Assembly: GCF_904846685.1 (NCBI RefSeq)
Contig: NZ_CAJHBQ010000003.1
Coordinates: 302,257-366,256 of the forward strand
DNA length: 64,000 nt
Reading direction: 5' to 3'
From: Psychrobacter submarinus
GTDB lineage: Bacteria; Pseudomonadota; Gammaproteobacteria; Pseudomonadales; Moraxellaceae
Positions 8,883 to 19,438 of the stretch are shown here, piece by piece. Positions within the stretch are counted from its first letter, which is position 1; every line of letters begins with the position of its first letter. The translations under genes and the position numbers were made by a program. The notes under the pieces were generated by a model. It saw only the letters and a program-made list of their open reading frames with translations, was not told the origin of the DNA and made no database searches.

Positions 8883-11267
8883 CTATTTAGCCTCTTCACC
8901 AGCTAAGAAGAACCAAGTATCAAGTACTGAATCAGGGTTCAATGATACCGAGCTGATACCTTGCTCCATGAGCCAAAACGCTAGATCTGGATGGTCTGAT
9001 GGACCTTGACCACAGATGCCGACATATTTGTTTTGCTTACGGCAGGCATCAATTGCCATCTTTAATAGTTTTTTCACGGCAGGATCACGTTCATCAAATA
9101 GATGTGAGACGATACCTGAGTCGCGATCTAGACCTAGCGTCAACTGAGTCAAATCGTTTGAACCGATAGAGAAGCCATCAAAATGCTCTAAGAACTCGTC
9201 TGCTAGTAAGGCGTTGGTCGGCAGCTCGCACATCATAATGACACGTAGACCGTTCTCGCCGCGCTTTAGGCCATTTTTCTCTAATAGCTCAATGACTTGC
9301 GCCGCTTCATCAACAGTACGCACAAAAGGAATCATAATCTCGACGTTGGTCAGACCCATCTCGTCACGTACGCGTTTGAGCGCTTTACACTCAAGCTCGA
9401 AGCAGTCACGGAAGTTGTCAGAGACATAACGACTCGCGCCGCGGAAACCAAGCATTGGGTTCTCTTCTGATGGCTCGTACAATTTACCACCTAAAAGATT
9501 GGCATATTCGTTCGATTTAAAATCTGACATCCGTACGATAACCGGCTGATCCATAAAGGCAACGGCTAGCGTTGAGATACCCTCGACCAGCTTATCGACA
9601 TAAAAATCAACAGGTGAAGCATAGCCTGAAATACGCTCATTGATCGCTTGTGAGATCTCACGTGGCAGGCTGTTCATGTTCAGTAGTGCTTTTGGATGCA
9701 CGCCAATCATCCGGTTGATGATGAACTCTAAACGCGCAAGACCGATACCTTCGTTAGGCATTTGGGCAAAGGAGAAGGCGCGATCAGGGTTACCAACGTT
9801 CATCATCACTTTGAACGCCAGCTCTGGCATAGACTCAATCGAGTTGGTTTGGATATCAAAATCAAGCTGACCTTCATAGATAAAGCCAGTGTCGCCTTCA
9901 GCGCAAGAGGCAGTGACGTCTTGACCATCAACCAATAGCTCGGTGGCGTTACCACAACCAACGATAGCGGGTACGCCAAGCTCACGCGCAATGATAGCGG
10001 CGTGACAAGTACGGCCACCACGGTTGGTGATAATGGCTGAAGCGCGCTTCATGACCGGCTCCCAATCAGGATCGGTCATATCAGAGACTAAGATATCGCC
10101 GTCTTCGACTTTATCCATCTCGTTTAGGTTACTGACAACGCGGACTTTACCGGCGCCGATACGTTGTCCGATTGAGCGACCTTCACATAATACTTTGGCA
10201 TCACCAGTATTGATGACATAACGCTCCATGACATTGCTGTCTTGACGGCTCTTGACCGTTTCAGGACGCGCCTGCACAATAAAGATCTGGCCGCTATCGC
10301 CATCTTTGGCCCACTCGATATCCATCGCTTGACCATAGTGCTGCTCAATAGTCATCGCTTGCTTGGCAAGAGAGGTCAGCTCTTCAGTAGATAAAGAGAA
10401 CTGCATACGCTCTTCTTTTTCGACATCAACGACTTTGACTGATTTAGCGGTGCTACCTTCATCACCATAAATCATCTTTTTGTGCTTGCTACCTAAGTTG
10501 CGGCGGATGACAGAGGGTTTGCCATCGTTAAGTAGACGCTTAGATAAATAGAACTCATCAGGGTTGACCGCGCCTTGTACGACCATCTCACCGAGGCCAT
10601 AGCTTGAAGTGATAAACACCACTTGATCAAAGCCGCTTTCGGTATCTAGAGTGAACATCACGCCCGCTGCACCTGTCTCTGAGCGCACCATACGCTGAAC
10701 GGCTGCAGATAAAGCGACGCCTTCGTGCTCAAAGCCTTTGTGTACACGATAAGAGATCGCGCGATCGTTGTATAGTGAGGCAAACACTTCTTTAATAGCG
10801 ATAAGAACGTTATCAATACCGCGAATATTTAGATAAGTCTCTTGTTGACCGGCAAATGAAGCATCTGGCAAATCTTCTGCAGTCGCAGAAGAGCGTACCG
10901 CAACCGCGATGTCTTCGCCGCCACTCATCACTTCAAACGATTTACGCACCTCAGCTTCAAGATCTGCTGGCAGCTCTTGTTCGACAATCCAATTACGGAT
11001 TTTTTTACCCGTAGCAGCAAGCTTATTGACGTCATTAATGTCTAAGGTTTTCAGCTCGCTGTTGATCTTGTCAAGCAGACCTGTTTCGTTCAAAAAACGG
11101 TTAAAAGCATTTGAGGTGGTGGCAAAGCCGCCAGGAACGCTAACACCTAAATCTGATAAGTGGCTAATCATCTCGCCAAGAGAGGCGTTCTTACCACCGA
11201 CCATCTCAATATCGTCTTTTCCTAACTGATCAAGATTGATTACAAGTGCTGTAGATTGCGCTGCCAT
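8883..11267 (-). CDS. ppsA: Phosphoenolpyruvate synthase
   Basis: The 794-residue enzyme converts pyruvate, ATP and water to PEP, AMP and phosphate, allowing gluconeogenesis. The N-terminal ATP/pyruvate domain has KNASLGEM and [19 protein letters not shown] (about 25-143). The swivelling phosphohistidine domain has GGRTCHAAI with catalytic His422 and, two residues earlier, Thr420, the site modified by PpsR. The C-terminal PEP-binding barrel ends with [15 protein letters not shown] and [12 protein letters not shown]. Length matches the family (about 790). The regulator ppsR lies divergently 485 bases away, which is the usual arrangement. Confidence 0.97.
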   Translation of the reverse strand: MAAQSTALVINLDQLGKDDIEMVGGKNASLGEMISHLSDLGVSVPGGFATTSNAFNRFLNETGLLDKINSELKTLDINDVNKLAATGKKIRNWIVEQELPADLEAEVRKSFEVMSGGEDIAVAVRSSATAEDLPDASFAGQQETYLNIRGIDNVLIAIKEVFASLYNDRAISYRVHKGFEHEGVALSAAVQRMVRSETGAAGVMFTLDTESGFDQVVFITSSYGLGEMVVQGAVNPDEFYLSKRLLNDGKPSVIRRNLGSKHKKMIYGDEGSTAKSVKVVDVEKEERMQFSLSTEELTSLAKQAMTIEQHYGQAMDIEWAKDGDSGQIFIVQARPETVKSRQDSNVMERYVINTGDAKVLCEGRSIGQRIGAGKVRVVSNLNEMDKVEDGDILVSDMTDPDWEPVMKRASAIITNRGGRTCHAAIIARELGVPAIVGCGNATELLVDGQDVTASCAEGDTGFIYEGQLDFDIQTNSIESMPELAFKVMMNVGNPDRAFSFAQMPNEGIGLARLEFIINRMIGVHPKALLNMNSLPREISQAINERISGYASPVDFYVDKLVEGISTLAVAFMDQPVIVRMSDFKSNEYANLLGGKLYEPSEENPMLGFRGASRYVSDNFRDCFELECKALKRVRDEMGLTNVEIMIPFVRTVDEAAQVIELLEKNGLKRGENGLRVIMMCELPTNALLADEFLEHFDGFSIGSNDLTQLTLGLDRDSGIVSHLFDERDPAVKKLLKMAIDACRKQNKYVGICGQGPSDHPDLAFWLMEQGISSVSLNPDSVLDTWFFLAGEEAK

Positions 11268-11752
11268 GATAACTCCAAAAAATAAGGTTATTTAGTAAGG
11301 ATTATAAAGGTGGATTATACGCCTATATTTTGCGAATTTCGAGAGGATAAGGTAAAAACTTTGAAAAAAGATACAAAATTTAGAGTTTTTTACGTCTTTG
11401 TAGCTCAGCGGCTACTGTAATAGCAACGAGATGTATTATCAGTAACCTACATGTAGTGAGAATATTGCTAAAACTTAATAGCAAATCACAACAAAAATAG
11501 CAAAGTAAATCGCTAAGACAAAACAGAGTAGTGGATAGTTTTTACTTTAAAGGCACTGGTACATTTTGCCCTCAACATCGATTCCTATTCAGGCGCTATT
11601 ATGAGTATAATGTAAGGCATTACTATTAAATAACTCACTTAGGTTTAGCAAGCCACCAGTCACCATCAAAAAATAGAGCGATTAAATAGAGTGGCTAAAA
11701 AATAGTTGCTTCTCATTAATAAACACTTCATAGAGCTTTAAGGTTGTCCGTT
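11268..11752. other. Divergent ppsA/ppsR intergenic region
   Basis: This 485-base stretch must hold the promoters of ppsA (minus) and ppsR (plus). A TATAAT box at 11606-11611 could serve ppsR, but no good -35 element is seen at 16-18 bases before it. The region is AT-rich, and no RNA gene or open frame is recognisable. Confidence 0.5.
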
Positions 11753-12649
11753 ATGTATTTTAATAATCCCTCTGAACCAGATAAACCAACTATTCAGAAC
11801 CGGCATGCTATGAGCTTAGATAACTCGCAAACGATTAGAAGTGCGTTTTTTATCTCTGATGGTACGGCGATTACCGCTGAAACTTTGGGGCGCTCGATTC
11901 TAAGTCAGTTTGCTTCTGTGCCTTTTGAAACACATGTTCTGCCTTATGTCGATAGTATCGAGCGTGCTGAGGATGCGGTGGCTCGGATCAATATGGCGTA
12001 TCAGCGCGACGGCTTATTACCGCTGGTGTTCGATACTATCGTCAGCCCTGAGATTCGCGAAACAGTGAATTCTGCCAAAAGCTGTAATTTAGATATGTAC
12101 GAGGGTTTGATTGGCCGTATCGCTGAAGAGATGGGTGTTGAGCCGGATGGTCACTCAGGCCACGCGCATGATAATGTTGATTCTGAGACTTACAAAGAGC
12201 GTATCGATGCGGTGCACTTTGCCTTGGATAATGATGATGGCGCGCGTACCCGTCACTATAATATGGCGGATATTATTCTTATTGGAGTTTCTCGCTCAGG
12301 AAAAACGCCAACGTCGCTTTATTTAGCCTTACAATTCGGCATTCGGGCGGCCAACTATCCGCTGACTGAAGATGATCTGTACGACAATCAATTACCAAAA
12401 TCCTTGCGCGAGCATAAGGACAAGCTGTTTGGGCTAGTGATTAATACCGATAGGCTAGTAAAAATTCGCCAAGAGCGCCGCGCCGGTAGCCGGTATTCTA
12501 GCTATCAACAAGTGCAGCAAGAGCAGCGCGCGATACAAGGCATTTATATCTCTCAAGGTATCCCGAACTTGGATGTCTCTGAGATGTCTGTTGAAGAGAT
12601 TGCGACTCGCATACTGCAAATGACAGGTCTCAAGCGTCGCATTGGTTAG
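11753..12649 (+). CDS. ppsR: PEP synthase regulatory protein (bifunctional kinase/pyrophosphorylase)
   Basis: The 298-residue protein belongs to the PpsR (DUF299) family. It contains the family start FFISDGTAITAETLG, a P-loop GVSRSGKTPTS at about 178-188, FGIRAANYPL and the C-terminal SVEEIATRILQMTGLKRR. PpsR inactivates PEP synthase by ADP-dependent phosphorylation of the Thr near the catalytic His and reactivates it by phosphorolysis. The open frame extends to a TTG at 11744, but the ATG at 11753 is preferred; a later ATG at 11810 would give the length usual in E. coli and cannot be excluded. It is divergent from its target ppsA. Confidence 0.93.
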   Translation: MYFNNPSEPDKPTIQNRHAMSLDNSQTIRSAFFISDGTAITAETLGRSILSQFASVPFETHVLPYVDSIERAEDAVARINMAYQRDGLLPLVFDTIVSPEIRETVNSAKSCNLDMYEGLIGRIAEEMGVEPDGHSGHAHDNVDSETYKERIDAVHFALDNDDGARTRHYNMADIILIGVSRSGKTPTSLYLALQFGIRAANYPLTEDDLYDNQLPKSLREHKDKLFGLVINTDRLVKIRQERRAGSRYSSYQQVQQEQRAIQGIYISQGIPNLDVSEMSVEEIATRILQMTGLKRRIG

Positions 12650-12848
12650 CAAAATGCATATCTATGAGTCAATAGTATGAGTTCCGTAATCCAAGCCTGA
12701 CTATACTAATAAGAGATACTGCTAATAAGAGACATTGCTCATTAAGGACATTGCAAAATTAGGACTCATCGAGTACGGTGGGCATCCTCAAAAGTCATAA
12801 GATAAAGTATAAATATTAAAAACCACATAAACTAATAAAGAGGTTACG

Positions 12849-14498
12849 ATGGCCAGCAAGAATAAAGGTGACGACACCAATGACACCGGTCTAGATACTA
12901 GCACCGAAGTCTCAAATAAAGATAGCGGCAGCGCGCCAAATACAGCGCCTGAGCAAACCACAGACGCCAGTAAAAAAGAAAAAATCGAGCAAACGCATGA
13001 ACAAGTGAATGATGACATCATGCATCATCCTGACTTAGTCAACCCCCTAGATGATAAGCGTATCGATATCAAATCAGAGTTTACCAAAGACTCACAGCGT
13101 ATCAAAAGCGATAAGCATGAATTTGAATATGATGCTGTGGTCTTAGGAGCAGGCCCTGCTGGTGAGGCGGCGGCAATGAAGCTAACAAAATCTGGCAAAA
13201 AGGTCGCGGTTATTGACCCTCGTGAGCAAGTCGGCGGTAACTCGACGCACGTTGGCACCATTCCGAGTAAGGCACTGCGTCAATCGGTTTTTAACCTCAT
13301 TAACTTTCGCCGCGATCCTATGTTTACCAAAGCGCTAGAGTATGAGCGCGTACCGCTCAATAAGGTACTAGCCAACGCGCGCCGCGTGATACGCGACCAA
13401 GTCAGTACGCACAAGCGTTTTTATGAGCGTAATCAGATCGACGTCATTCAAGGCTGGGCAAGTTTCGTCGATAAGCACACCTTAAAGGTTGAAACTGATG
13501 AAAATATCTTTGAAACCGTCACCTTTAATAAAGCCATTATCACCGTAGGCAGTCGTCCTTATCGGCCTGAGATCTTAGACTTCGATCATCCGCGCGTTTT
13601 TGACTCTGATAAAATTCTACAGATGGATTATGTGGTCAGAAAGATCATCATCTACGGCGCGGGGGTTATTGGCTGTGAGTATGCCTCTATTTTTACGGGA
13701 CTTGGCTATAAAGTCGACTTGATTAATAACCAAGACAAGCTACTGAACTATCTCGATAGTGAGATTAGTGATGCGCTAGCGCATGACTTTAGACAGTTTG
13801 GCGTGCTCATTCGTAACAATGAAGAGATCGATCATCTAGAGACGCATGACGATCATGTCGTTCTTCATCTAAAGAGTGGTAAAAAAATCAAGTCTGATGC
13901 TATTCTTTGGTCAAACGGGCGCTCTGGTAATACTGAAGGTCTTAATGTAGAGGCAATCGGCCTAGAAGCCAATAGCCGCGGTCAGCTCAAAGTTGATGAT
14001 CATTATTGTACCGAAGTGGATAATATCTATGCTGCTGGCGACGTGATAGGTTGGCCTTCGCTAGCCTCGGCTGCTTATGACCAGGGGCGCTGTGCAGCCG
14101 CCTTTATGGTTGGTGATAGCGATGCCGAACCCGTCTCAAGCGTGCCAACAGGGATTTATACGATTCCTGAGATATCGAGTATCGGTAAGACCGAGCAGGA
14201 GCTCACTGATGAGCGAGTGCCTTATGAAGTCGGTCAAGCCTTCTTTAAGCATCTGGCGCGCGCGCAAATCATTGGTGAGCGTACCGGCGTTCTTAAGATA
14301 CTATTCCACCGGGAGACTTTGGAGATATTAGGGATTCATTGCTACGGCAATCACGCCTCAGAGATTATTCATATTGGGCAGGCGGTGATGAAATGTCATG
14401 CTACGCTTGAGTATTTTGTGAATACTACTTTTAACTACCCAACGATGGCAGAAGCTTATCGCGTGGCGGCGCTCAATGGTCTTAATCGCGTGTTTTAG
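12849..14498 (+). CDS. sthA: Soluble pyridine nucleotide transhydrogenase
   Basis: The 549-residue flavoprotein has the FAD motif [12 protein letters not shown] (about 99-110), the sequence [16 protein letters not shown] (129-144), an NAD-binding motif [13 protein letters not shown] and the C-terminal dimerisation domain ([30 protein letters not shown]). The [11 protein letters not shown] pattern is that of SthA/UdhA and not of lipoamide or mercuric reductases, since the CxxxxC redox pair is missing. SthA exchanges hydride between NADPH and NAD. Compared with the usual 460-470 residues it carries about 90 extra N-terminal residues that are highly polar. The ATG at 12849 follows AAAGAGGTTACG; a start near the FAD domain would shorten the protein to normal length, but no comparable site is evident. 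Confidence 0.92.
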   Translation: MASKNKGDDTNDTGLDTSTEVSNKDSGSAPNTAPEQTTDASKKEKIEQTHEQVNDDIMHHPDLVNPLDDKRIDIKSEFTKDSQRIKSDKHEFEYDAVVLGAGPAGEAAAMKLTKSGKKVAVIDPREQVGGNSTHVGTIPSKALRQSVFNLINFRRDPMFTKALEYERVPLNKVLANARRVIRDQVSTHKRFYERNQIDVIQGWASFVDKHTLKVETDENIFETVTFNKAIITVGSRPYRPEILDFDHPRVFDSDKILQMDYVVRKIIIYGAGVIGCEYASIFTGLGYKVDLINNQDKLLNYLDSEISDALAHDFRQFGVLIRNNEEIDHLETHDDHVVLHLKSGKKIKSDAILWSNGRSGNTEGLNVEAIGLEANSRGQLKVDDHYCTEVDNIYAAGDVIGWPSLASAAYDQGRCAAAFMVGDSDAEPVSSVPTGIYTIPEISSIGKTEQELTDERVPYEVGQAFFKHLARAQIIGERTGVLKILFHRETLEILGIHCYGNHASEIIHIGQAVMKCHATLEYFVNTTFNYPTMAEAYRVAALNGLNRVF

Positions 14499-14532
14499 GT
14501 ATTAAGGGTGCATGAAGTATTAAAGGTAGAAG

Positions 14533-14563
14533 AGCGTCTGTCTATTTTGCAGGCGCTTTTTTT
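14533..14563 (+). terminator. Terminator of sthA
   Basis: AGCGTCTG and CAGGCGCT form an 8-bp stem with one mismatch and are followed by T7. It lies between the convergent sthA and permease genes. Confidence 0.8.
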
Positions 14564-14585
14564 GCATCGTTTTAATTGAAGCGGA

Positions 14586-15821
14586 CTATATCTTATAAAC
14601 CGCACTATCTTTTTGTGCCAATCGCCGCCGAAGCAGTAATAAGACTATAAAATAAAAGACCCATAAGCCAAGCAAAGCATAAAAACCAGTCGCTACTTGC
14701 GCGATGCTAGCGCCCATTTGGTTAAGCTGTACCGAAGTATTGATAGCAGGGGTCGTTGGCACAAGCCAGCGCACGATTTGCAAAACCTCTGGTAGCTGAT
14801 TGGCCGGCCACGGGTAACCGCTCATAAAAAATACCGGTAATGAGCTAAAAATCAAAACCTGCATACTGCGCTCGCGTTGACGCAGCCATAAGCCAAACAC
14901 ACAGCCAAGCGTCGCTACCGTCGGACAATATATCAGTAAAAATAGCAGACTACCGAGCATGTTTTTGCCGCGCGGGTAGTTATGCAGCTCAAACGCCCAG
15001 CCATAATAAAAGCAGCCAACCACAAAGCTCAACGTACTAAGGGCTGCAATACGTCCTAGCCAGCCAGCAATACTAGTAGTATGGCGACGCATCTCAAACC
15101 AAGTACCTACGAGCATCGCGGCCGCTATCAGTAAGGTCTGCTGCAATATAATAATAGATACCGCTGGCACCACGTAGGCGCCGTAGCCTTCGGTCTGATT
15201 ATATAAAGGCACGATCTGTAACGGTACCGCTTGGGTGTTTTGCGCGGCAGTCGGCATATAAGCCCCTTGTGCTACGCTTTTTTTCACCTCAATTCCTGCT
15301 GAGACGGTGCTGACCGCTTGCAAAAAACCGGTTTGTACGTTTTTATTTAATAAAAAATAACCGCCGTTACCCAGTACGCTAACACTAGCCGCTTTGCCTG
15401 CCATCACTTGCTGTTCAAGTCCGGCTGGGATAATCATAAATCCTGCTATCTCATCGCTCCAGATGGCTTTTTTGGCTTGCTGCTCATCCACGAAGTTTAC
15501 GGTGTTCAACTGCGGGCTAGCACTAGCATAGCGGCTGATCGTACGAGATAAATCGCTACGATCATAATCAACAATGCCGACAGGGACGTTATTGACGACT
15601 TCTGAAGAGTAAGGCCAAGGATAAAAAAAGCCATAAATAATTGGCGCAATGATGAGCATCAAAAGCACGCCTTTATCTTTAAAGACATCGACGAGGGTCT
15701 GCTTAAAGTTTGCCCAAAAAGTATCGGCTATCGCATTATCAACGGTTTGCGTAGCACTTTTGTCTAAAGATGCTGAGTCTATAGGCGCTTTCTTACTTTG
15801 CTCAAAAGATGGTTTTGTCAT
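14586..15821 (-). CDS. ABC-2 type transport permease (second of the pair)
   Basis: The 411-residue membrane protein has one N-terminal membrane segment (LLMLIIAPIIYGFFYPW), a large periplasmic domain of about 150 residues (VPVGIVDYDRSDLSRTISRY...), and about five C-terminal membrane segments. This is the layout of YhhJ/YbhR-type ABC-2 permeases. Its ATG overlaps the stop of the preceding permease by one base (TGATG), so the two are translationally coupled and probably form a heterodimer. It should work with the HlyD-like protein upstream and the TolC-like protein in the cluster. No ATP-binding subunit is encoded nearby; the substrate is unknown. Confidence 0.85.
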   Translation of the reverse strand: MTKPSFEQSKKAPIDSASLDKSATQTVDNAIADTFWANFKQTLVDVFKDKGVLLMLIIAPIIYGFFYPWPYSSEVVNNVPVGIVDYDRSDLSRTISRYASASPQLNTVNFVDEQQAKKAIWSDEIAGFMIIPAGLEQQVMAGKAASVSVLGNGGYFLLNKNVQTGFLQAVSTVSAGIEVKKSVAQGAYMPTAAQNTQAVPLQIVPLYNQTEGYGAYVVPAVSIIILQQTLLIAAAMLVGTWFEMRRHTTSIAGWLGRIAALSTLSFVVGCFYYGWAFELHNYPRGKNMLGSLLFLLIYCPTVATLGCVFGLWLRQRERSMQVLIFSSLPVFFMSGYPWPANQLPEVLQIVRWLVPTTPAINTSVQLNQMGASIAQVATGFYALLGLWVFYFIVLLLLRRRLAQKDSAVYKI

Positions 15822-17104
15822 CAGCGGGCTCCCCAGCGCTCAGGATGCGCTAAAGCACGCTTAGCACAGAGTACTGAGAGCAGCATTAATATAAGCACCG
15901 CTAACAGTAGACCGTAGATGATCGGTTCTGATAGCGCTACCGGAGCATGCATCTGTATTTGTGCAATCTGCAGCTGTAGATAATGGGTCAAGGGCAGAGC
16001 GTCTGCCCAATGTTTGGCGCTATCGGTAATAGCGATATAAGGGTAAGTCACCCCAGCAAAAGCGTAAGAGGGCACTGAGATAAAACCCGTCGCTGATAAG
16101 CCCATACGCAAAGAAAACGAGGCTAAAGTAAAAAAAGCGCCCAGCCAAAACGATAAAAACATCAAAGTGATAAAAGCTAGATAAGTAAGCGCTATAGAAT
16201 CAAAGCTTAGATCCTCTCGCATGGTCGCAAGCCATAAGGCGAGTGCCGCCCATAAACAATACGCCAGTAGCGGCCAAAAGTACTTACCAAGTAAACCGAA
16301 AAACAGCACGAGCAGACTAGGTTTAGAGGTAGGAATATAAGTTGTCCTATCCGCTAAATTAGCCTGAGCAATTGTATGAGCTTCAGGAGAATTGTCAGTA
16401 TTTAAGTTAGGACGCCCAGTATCAATAAAGCGATACCAACGACCAAGCTGCTTATCGCGTAGCTCGCGACCGATAGTAGTGGCACCAATGACCATCGCTA
16501 AGATGTGTAATAACGCAGGAATCACCGTTGAGCCCAAAAACTGCTGATAGTTATTCACCGTATTAAATAGGCTAGTACGCTGAATACTGATAGGTGAGTA
16601 GTTGATGGCAGCCTCAGAGGGTACCATGCCTTGCTTGACTAAACGTTGAATCTCAACGCCAGCCGATAGCGTGGCGGTAACGGCTTGGACGCTGGTCTGA
16701 ATGATGCCAGAGTGCGTGCCGTATTGTGCATTGACTTGTAGTAGTACCGGCGCAGGTTTGCTGGCTAAAATGTTAGTCGAAAAATCATCTGGAATCACCA
16801 CGACGGCGTAGATATCGCGTTGCAAGATAGCGGCTTCAGCGCTAGCAGCCGAGCTATAAAGACTGGCAACCTCAAGGTTGGGATGCGCGTCCAAATAGCG
16901 AGTTAAGGTATTAGCCACAGGACCATTATCTTCATCAATCACGCCAATCGTTAGATCAGTGATTTGCGTTTGTGAAAAAATCCACCAGACTAACAAAATC
17001 GTCGCTAGAGGAATCCACAAAATCATCGCCAAATCCCAAGGGTTTTTTTGTAAAAACCGCCGCTCATAACTAGCACTGCGTACAAACGCTTGTATCAGAC
17101 GCAT
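15821..17104 (-). CDS. ABC-2 type transport permease (first of the pair)
   Basis: The 427-residue protein has the same layout as its neighbour: an N-terminal segment (LAMILWIPLATILLVWWIF), a periplasmic domain with TIGVIDEDNGPVANTLTRYL, and several C-terminal membrane segments. It starts 12 bases after the stop of the HlyD-like gene and overlaps the next permease by one base. Such permeases normally need an ABC ATPase to export drugs or other compounds through an HlyD-type adaptor and an outer-membrane channel. An insertion-like polar stretch lies at about 230-265 (DTGRPNLNTDNSPEAHT). Confidence 0.85.
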   Translation of the reverse strand: MRLIQAFVRSASYERRFLQKNPWDLAMILWIPLATILLVWWIFSQTQITDLTIGVIDEDNGPVANTLTRYLDAHPNLEVASLYSSAASAEAAILQRDIYAVVVIPDDFSTNILASKPAPVLLQVNAQYGTHSGIIQTSVQAVTATLSAGVEIQRLVKQGMVPSEAAINYSPISIQRTSLFNTVNNYQQFLGSTVIPALLHILAMVIGATTIGRELRDKQLGRWYRFIDTGRPNLNTDNSPEAHTIAQANLADRTTYIPTSKPSLLVLFFGLLGKYFWPLLAYCLWAALALWLATMREDLSFDSIALTYLAFITLMFLSFWLGAFFTLASFSLRMGLSATGFISVPSYAFAGVTYPYIAITDSAKHWADALPLTHYLQLQIAQIQMHAPVALSEPIIYGLLLAVLILMLLSVLCAKRALAHPERWGAR

Positions 17105-17116
17105 GATTCGTGACTC

Positions 17117-18304
17117 TTAGTTTTGGGAAGGGTTTGAGTTTTGGGAAGGGTTTGCTGCAGTCGTTGTTTGCGGATCGATATCTACTAACACACTCATGCC
17201 TGAACGAATGCGCGCATCAGCGGTATTTGGCCGAGCCTTTATCTCAAAAGTGCGCACATCAAAGCCGTCATCATTATTAGTCGGTCGCCAAGTGGCAAAA
17301 TCCGATAAGCTAGACGAAGCATAGACAGTGAAGGTCTTAGTATAAGGGCGATTGGATGCAGATAAAGCCGGGATGGTGCCGGTAAACTGTTGCCCGATGG
17401 CGAACCGATTCAGATGATCTTCGGTTACGTTAAGGACCACCCATTGGTCATCGGTATTGACTAAAGTCAGTATGGGTACGCCTTGACCGATGACCTCACC
17501 ATTACTGACGATGACATTATCTACCACTCCAGCGATAGGGCTTTTTAGATTGGCTTCTTCTTTGGCGACCAACGCCTCTTCAAGCTTAGCTTCGACCTGC
17601 GCCACTTGCGCATTAGCGGCCGACTTATCTTCACTACGCGCGCCTTCTAACGCCAGATCATATTGCAAACGCGCCGCTTCAGTTTGATCTTGAGTGGCAA
17701 GATACTTAGCATAAGCTTCATCGCGCTTCTGCCGCGCCATTAGACCTTCTTGATAAAGACGGTTGACCCGCTCATAGGTGTTGGCGGCTAAGTCTGAGGC
17801 GGCTTTATTGGCTTGCCAAGCGGCCTTTGCCTGCGCGATCTCTTGCGGGCGAGCGCCATTTTCTGCTTTATCTAACTGGCTTTGTGCGGCATCGAGACCT
17901 GCTCGTGCTTGGTTGACCTTGGCATTGATCTCTGGCGAGTCCATCTCAATGAGCTGCTGTCCGGCCTCGACCTTATCGCCTTCGGTGACTAATATCTGGG
18001 CGATACGTCCAGGTACTTTGGCCGCGATAGAGGTCTGCTTCATTTGCATCTGACCTTGCAACGTAATACTCTCAGGTGCGCTTGACTGACTGCTTTTGTA
18101 TAGGCCATAAGCGATAACTGCCAGTACTATTAATAGCACGAGTGCAAAGACAGCTTTTTTTATATTTGCAGCCTTGTCTGCTGATTTTTTATGTGGATAG
18201 GGCGCCGTCGTTTTCTCTAGTTCCTCAGCATTATCAGAGGGTTTGTTATCATGAACCGGATCTAATGTATTGACATCATCAGCGTCGTTATGAGAGTTAG
18301 CCAT
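17117..18304 (-). CDS. HlyD/AcrA-type membrane fusion protein
   Basis: The 395-residue adaptor has a polar N-terminal cytoplasmic stretch, one membrane segment at about 50-68 (AVFALVLLIVLAVIAYGLY), a biotinyl-lipoyl-like half domain (AAKVPGRIAQILVTEGDKVEAGQ), a coiled-coil hairpin of about 110 residues, the second half domain (NLKSPIAGVVDNVIVSNGEV) and a beta-barrel. It should bridge the two inner-membrane permeases to a TolC-like channel. The C-terminus ends in a duplicated NPSQN sequence encoded by an imperfect repeat at about 17118-17152. It is the first gene of a three-gene unit with the permeases. Confidence 0.9.
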   Translation of the reverse strand: MANSHNDADDVNTLDPVHDNKPSDNAEELEKTTAPYPHKKSADKAANIKKAVFALVLLIVLAVIAYGLYKSSQSSAPESITLQGQMQMKQTSIAAKVPGRIAQILVTEGDKVEAGQQLIEMDSPEINAKVNQARAGLDAAQSQLDKAENGARPQEIAQAKAAWQANKAASDLAANTYERVNRLYQEGLMARQKRDEAYAKYLATQDQTEAARLQYDLALEGARSEDKSAANAQVAQVEAKLEEALVAKEEANLKSPIAGVVDNVIVSNGEVIGQGVPILTLVNTDDQWVVLNVTEDHLNRFAIGQQFTGTIPALSASNRPYTKTFTVYASSSLSDFATWRPTNNDDGFDVRTFEIKARPNTADARIRSGMSVLVDIDPQTTTAANPSQNSNPSQN

Positions 18305-18393
18305 GATATAACGTTCCTAAAGCAAGTGAGTAAGAAGTGAAAAATGAGTATAAAAGCTAAGAAAATGAATGTTAATATAGGTCGAATGCCTTA

Positions 18394-18427
18394 AAAGTGT
18401 CATAGCGCGTTAAAGTGTCATAACGCG
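18394..18427. repeat. Pair of 16-bp direct repeats upstream of the HlyD-like gene
   Basis: AAAGTGTCATAGCGCG (18394-18409) and AAAGTGTCATAACGCG (18412-18427) differ at one base and are offset by 18 bases. They lie 90-125 bases before the exporter unit starting at 18304 and directly after the BrkB-like gene, so they are candidate operators. Confidence 0.5.
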
Positions 18428-18462
18428 CTTCGATCCATAATCGTTTTTACACAATCCATTGG

Positions 18463-19341
18463 TTATGGGTAGACACGAATAGCATAAGGTTTAGAGTCTT
18501 CTATGCTCTCATAATTATAAATAGCGCCAAATGCGATAATAAAGGCTGAATAATAAAGCCAAAGCATAATAACTACCGCCGCTGATAAAGCTCCAAACTC
18601 AGCGCTATAGTTATTAAAGTTTTGTACATAGATTGAAAAAAATACCGACAATAACATCCACAGTACCGTAGCAACAGCAGCCCCTGGCATTAGATTTTTG
18701 AGCGCTATAGCATCACGATTCGGCGCGAGACGATAGAGACCCAATAGGCTGACAAATATGATAATAGCCAATACCGGCCAACGGCTCCAAAGCGCGATAG
18801 TCTTAGCGATTTGTGGAAAAGGAAAGTTGTTCGCAAGCAGTGGAATAAGCGCAATTGAGGAGATCGCTACGATCAACACCACTAATGCAGCAAAGGTTAA
18901 ACCCAATGCTCGAATGGTTTTTTGTATAAAGCCGCGCTCTTGGGTGATACCAAAAGCAAGATTAATCAAAATGATTAAGGACTTGATCCCTTTAGAGCCG
19001 GCATAAAGCGCTAACACACTAGATAGTAGAAGGCTGAAGGTCAAGCGTGTGCTGGTATTAGAGACTAACTGACTAAGGCGGGCGTTAAGCACATCATAAA
19101 CGGATGGCGGTATAAATTGGCGCAAAAAATTGATCTGCTCTTGCATCTCAGCCGGCGAAAAAATAAGACCGTACAGCAGTACAAATACCGCCATTACTGG
19201 AAAGATAGATAAAAACCCAAAAAATCCTACGCTAGCACAATGCGCCCAAACGTTAGAATTATTGGCATCGCCCCACGTCTTTAATAGCTGCGTTGGTAGC
19301 TTTTTAATTTTAGCAGTTGGATTATTCATAGTATTATTCAT
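18463..19341 (-). CDS. YihY/BrkB-family inner membrane protein
   Basis: The protein has about six membrane segments and the YihY (UPF0761) family features: ASVGFFGFLSIFPVMAVFVLL near the N-terminus, AGSKGIKSLIILINLAFGI in the middle, and PGAAVATVLWMLLSVFFSIY plus FGALSAAVVIMLWLYYSAFI at the end. The family was once linked to RNase BN or complement resistance, but its function is not established. The start is uncertain: the frame is open to a GTG at 19395, and ATG codons occur at 19341 and 19329 within a short repeated sequence (ATAGTATTATTC). It sits between the TolC-like and HlyD-like genes on the same strand. Confidence 0.8.
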   Translation of the reverse strand: MNNTMNNPTAKIKKLPTQLLKTWGDANNSNVWAHCASVGFFGFLSIFPVMAVFVLLYGLIFSPAEMQEQINFLRQFIPPSVYDVLNARLSQLVSNTSTRLTFSLLLSSVLALYAGSKGIKSLIILINLAFGITQERGFIQKTIRALGLTFAALVVLIVAISSIALIPLLANNFPFPQIAKTIALWSRWPVLAIIIFVSLLGLYRLAPNRDAIALKNLMPGAAVATVLWMLLSVFFSIYVQNFNNYSAEFGALSAAVVIMLWLYYSAFIIAFGAIYNYESIEDSKPYAIRVYP

Positions 19342-19438
19342 AGTATTATTCGTAGTAGGGGGTTTAATAGCATAAGAGTCAAATAGTATAAGCACTCACA
19401 GGCAGTAAATAAGGTTACAAGTTTTATTAGTTTTGACG

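Noticed and set aside
11606..11611. ppsR promoter with a TATAAT box
   Set aside because: No acceptable -35 element at the right distance, so I do not list it as a promoter.
13120..13280. Dihydrolipoamide or mercuric reductase instead of SthA
   Set aside because: The redox CxxxxC pair is absent and the [11 protein letters not shown] pattern is specific to transhydrogenases.
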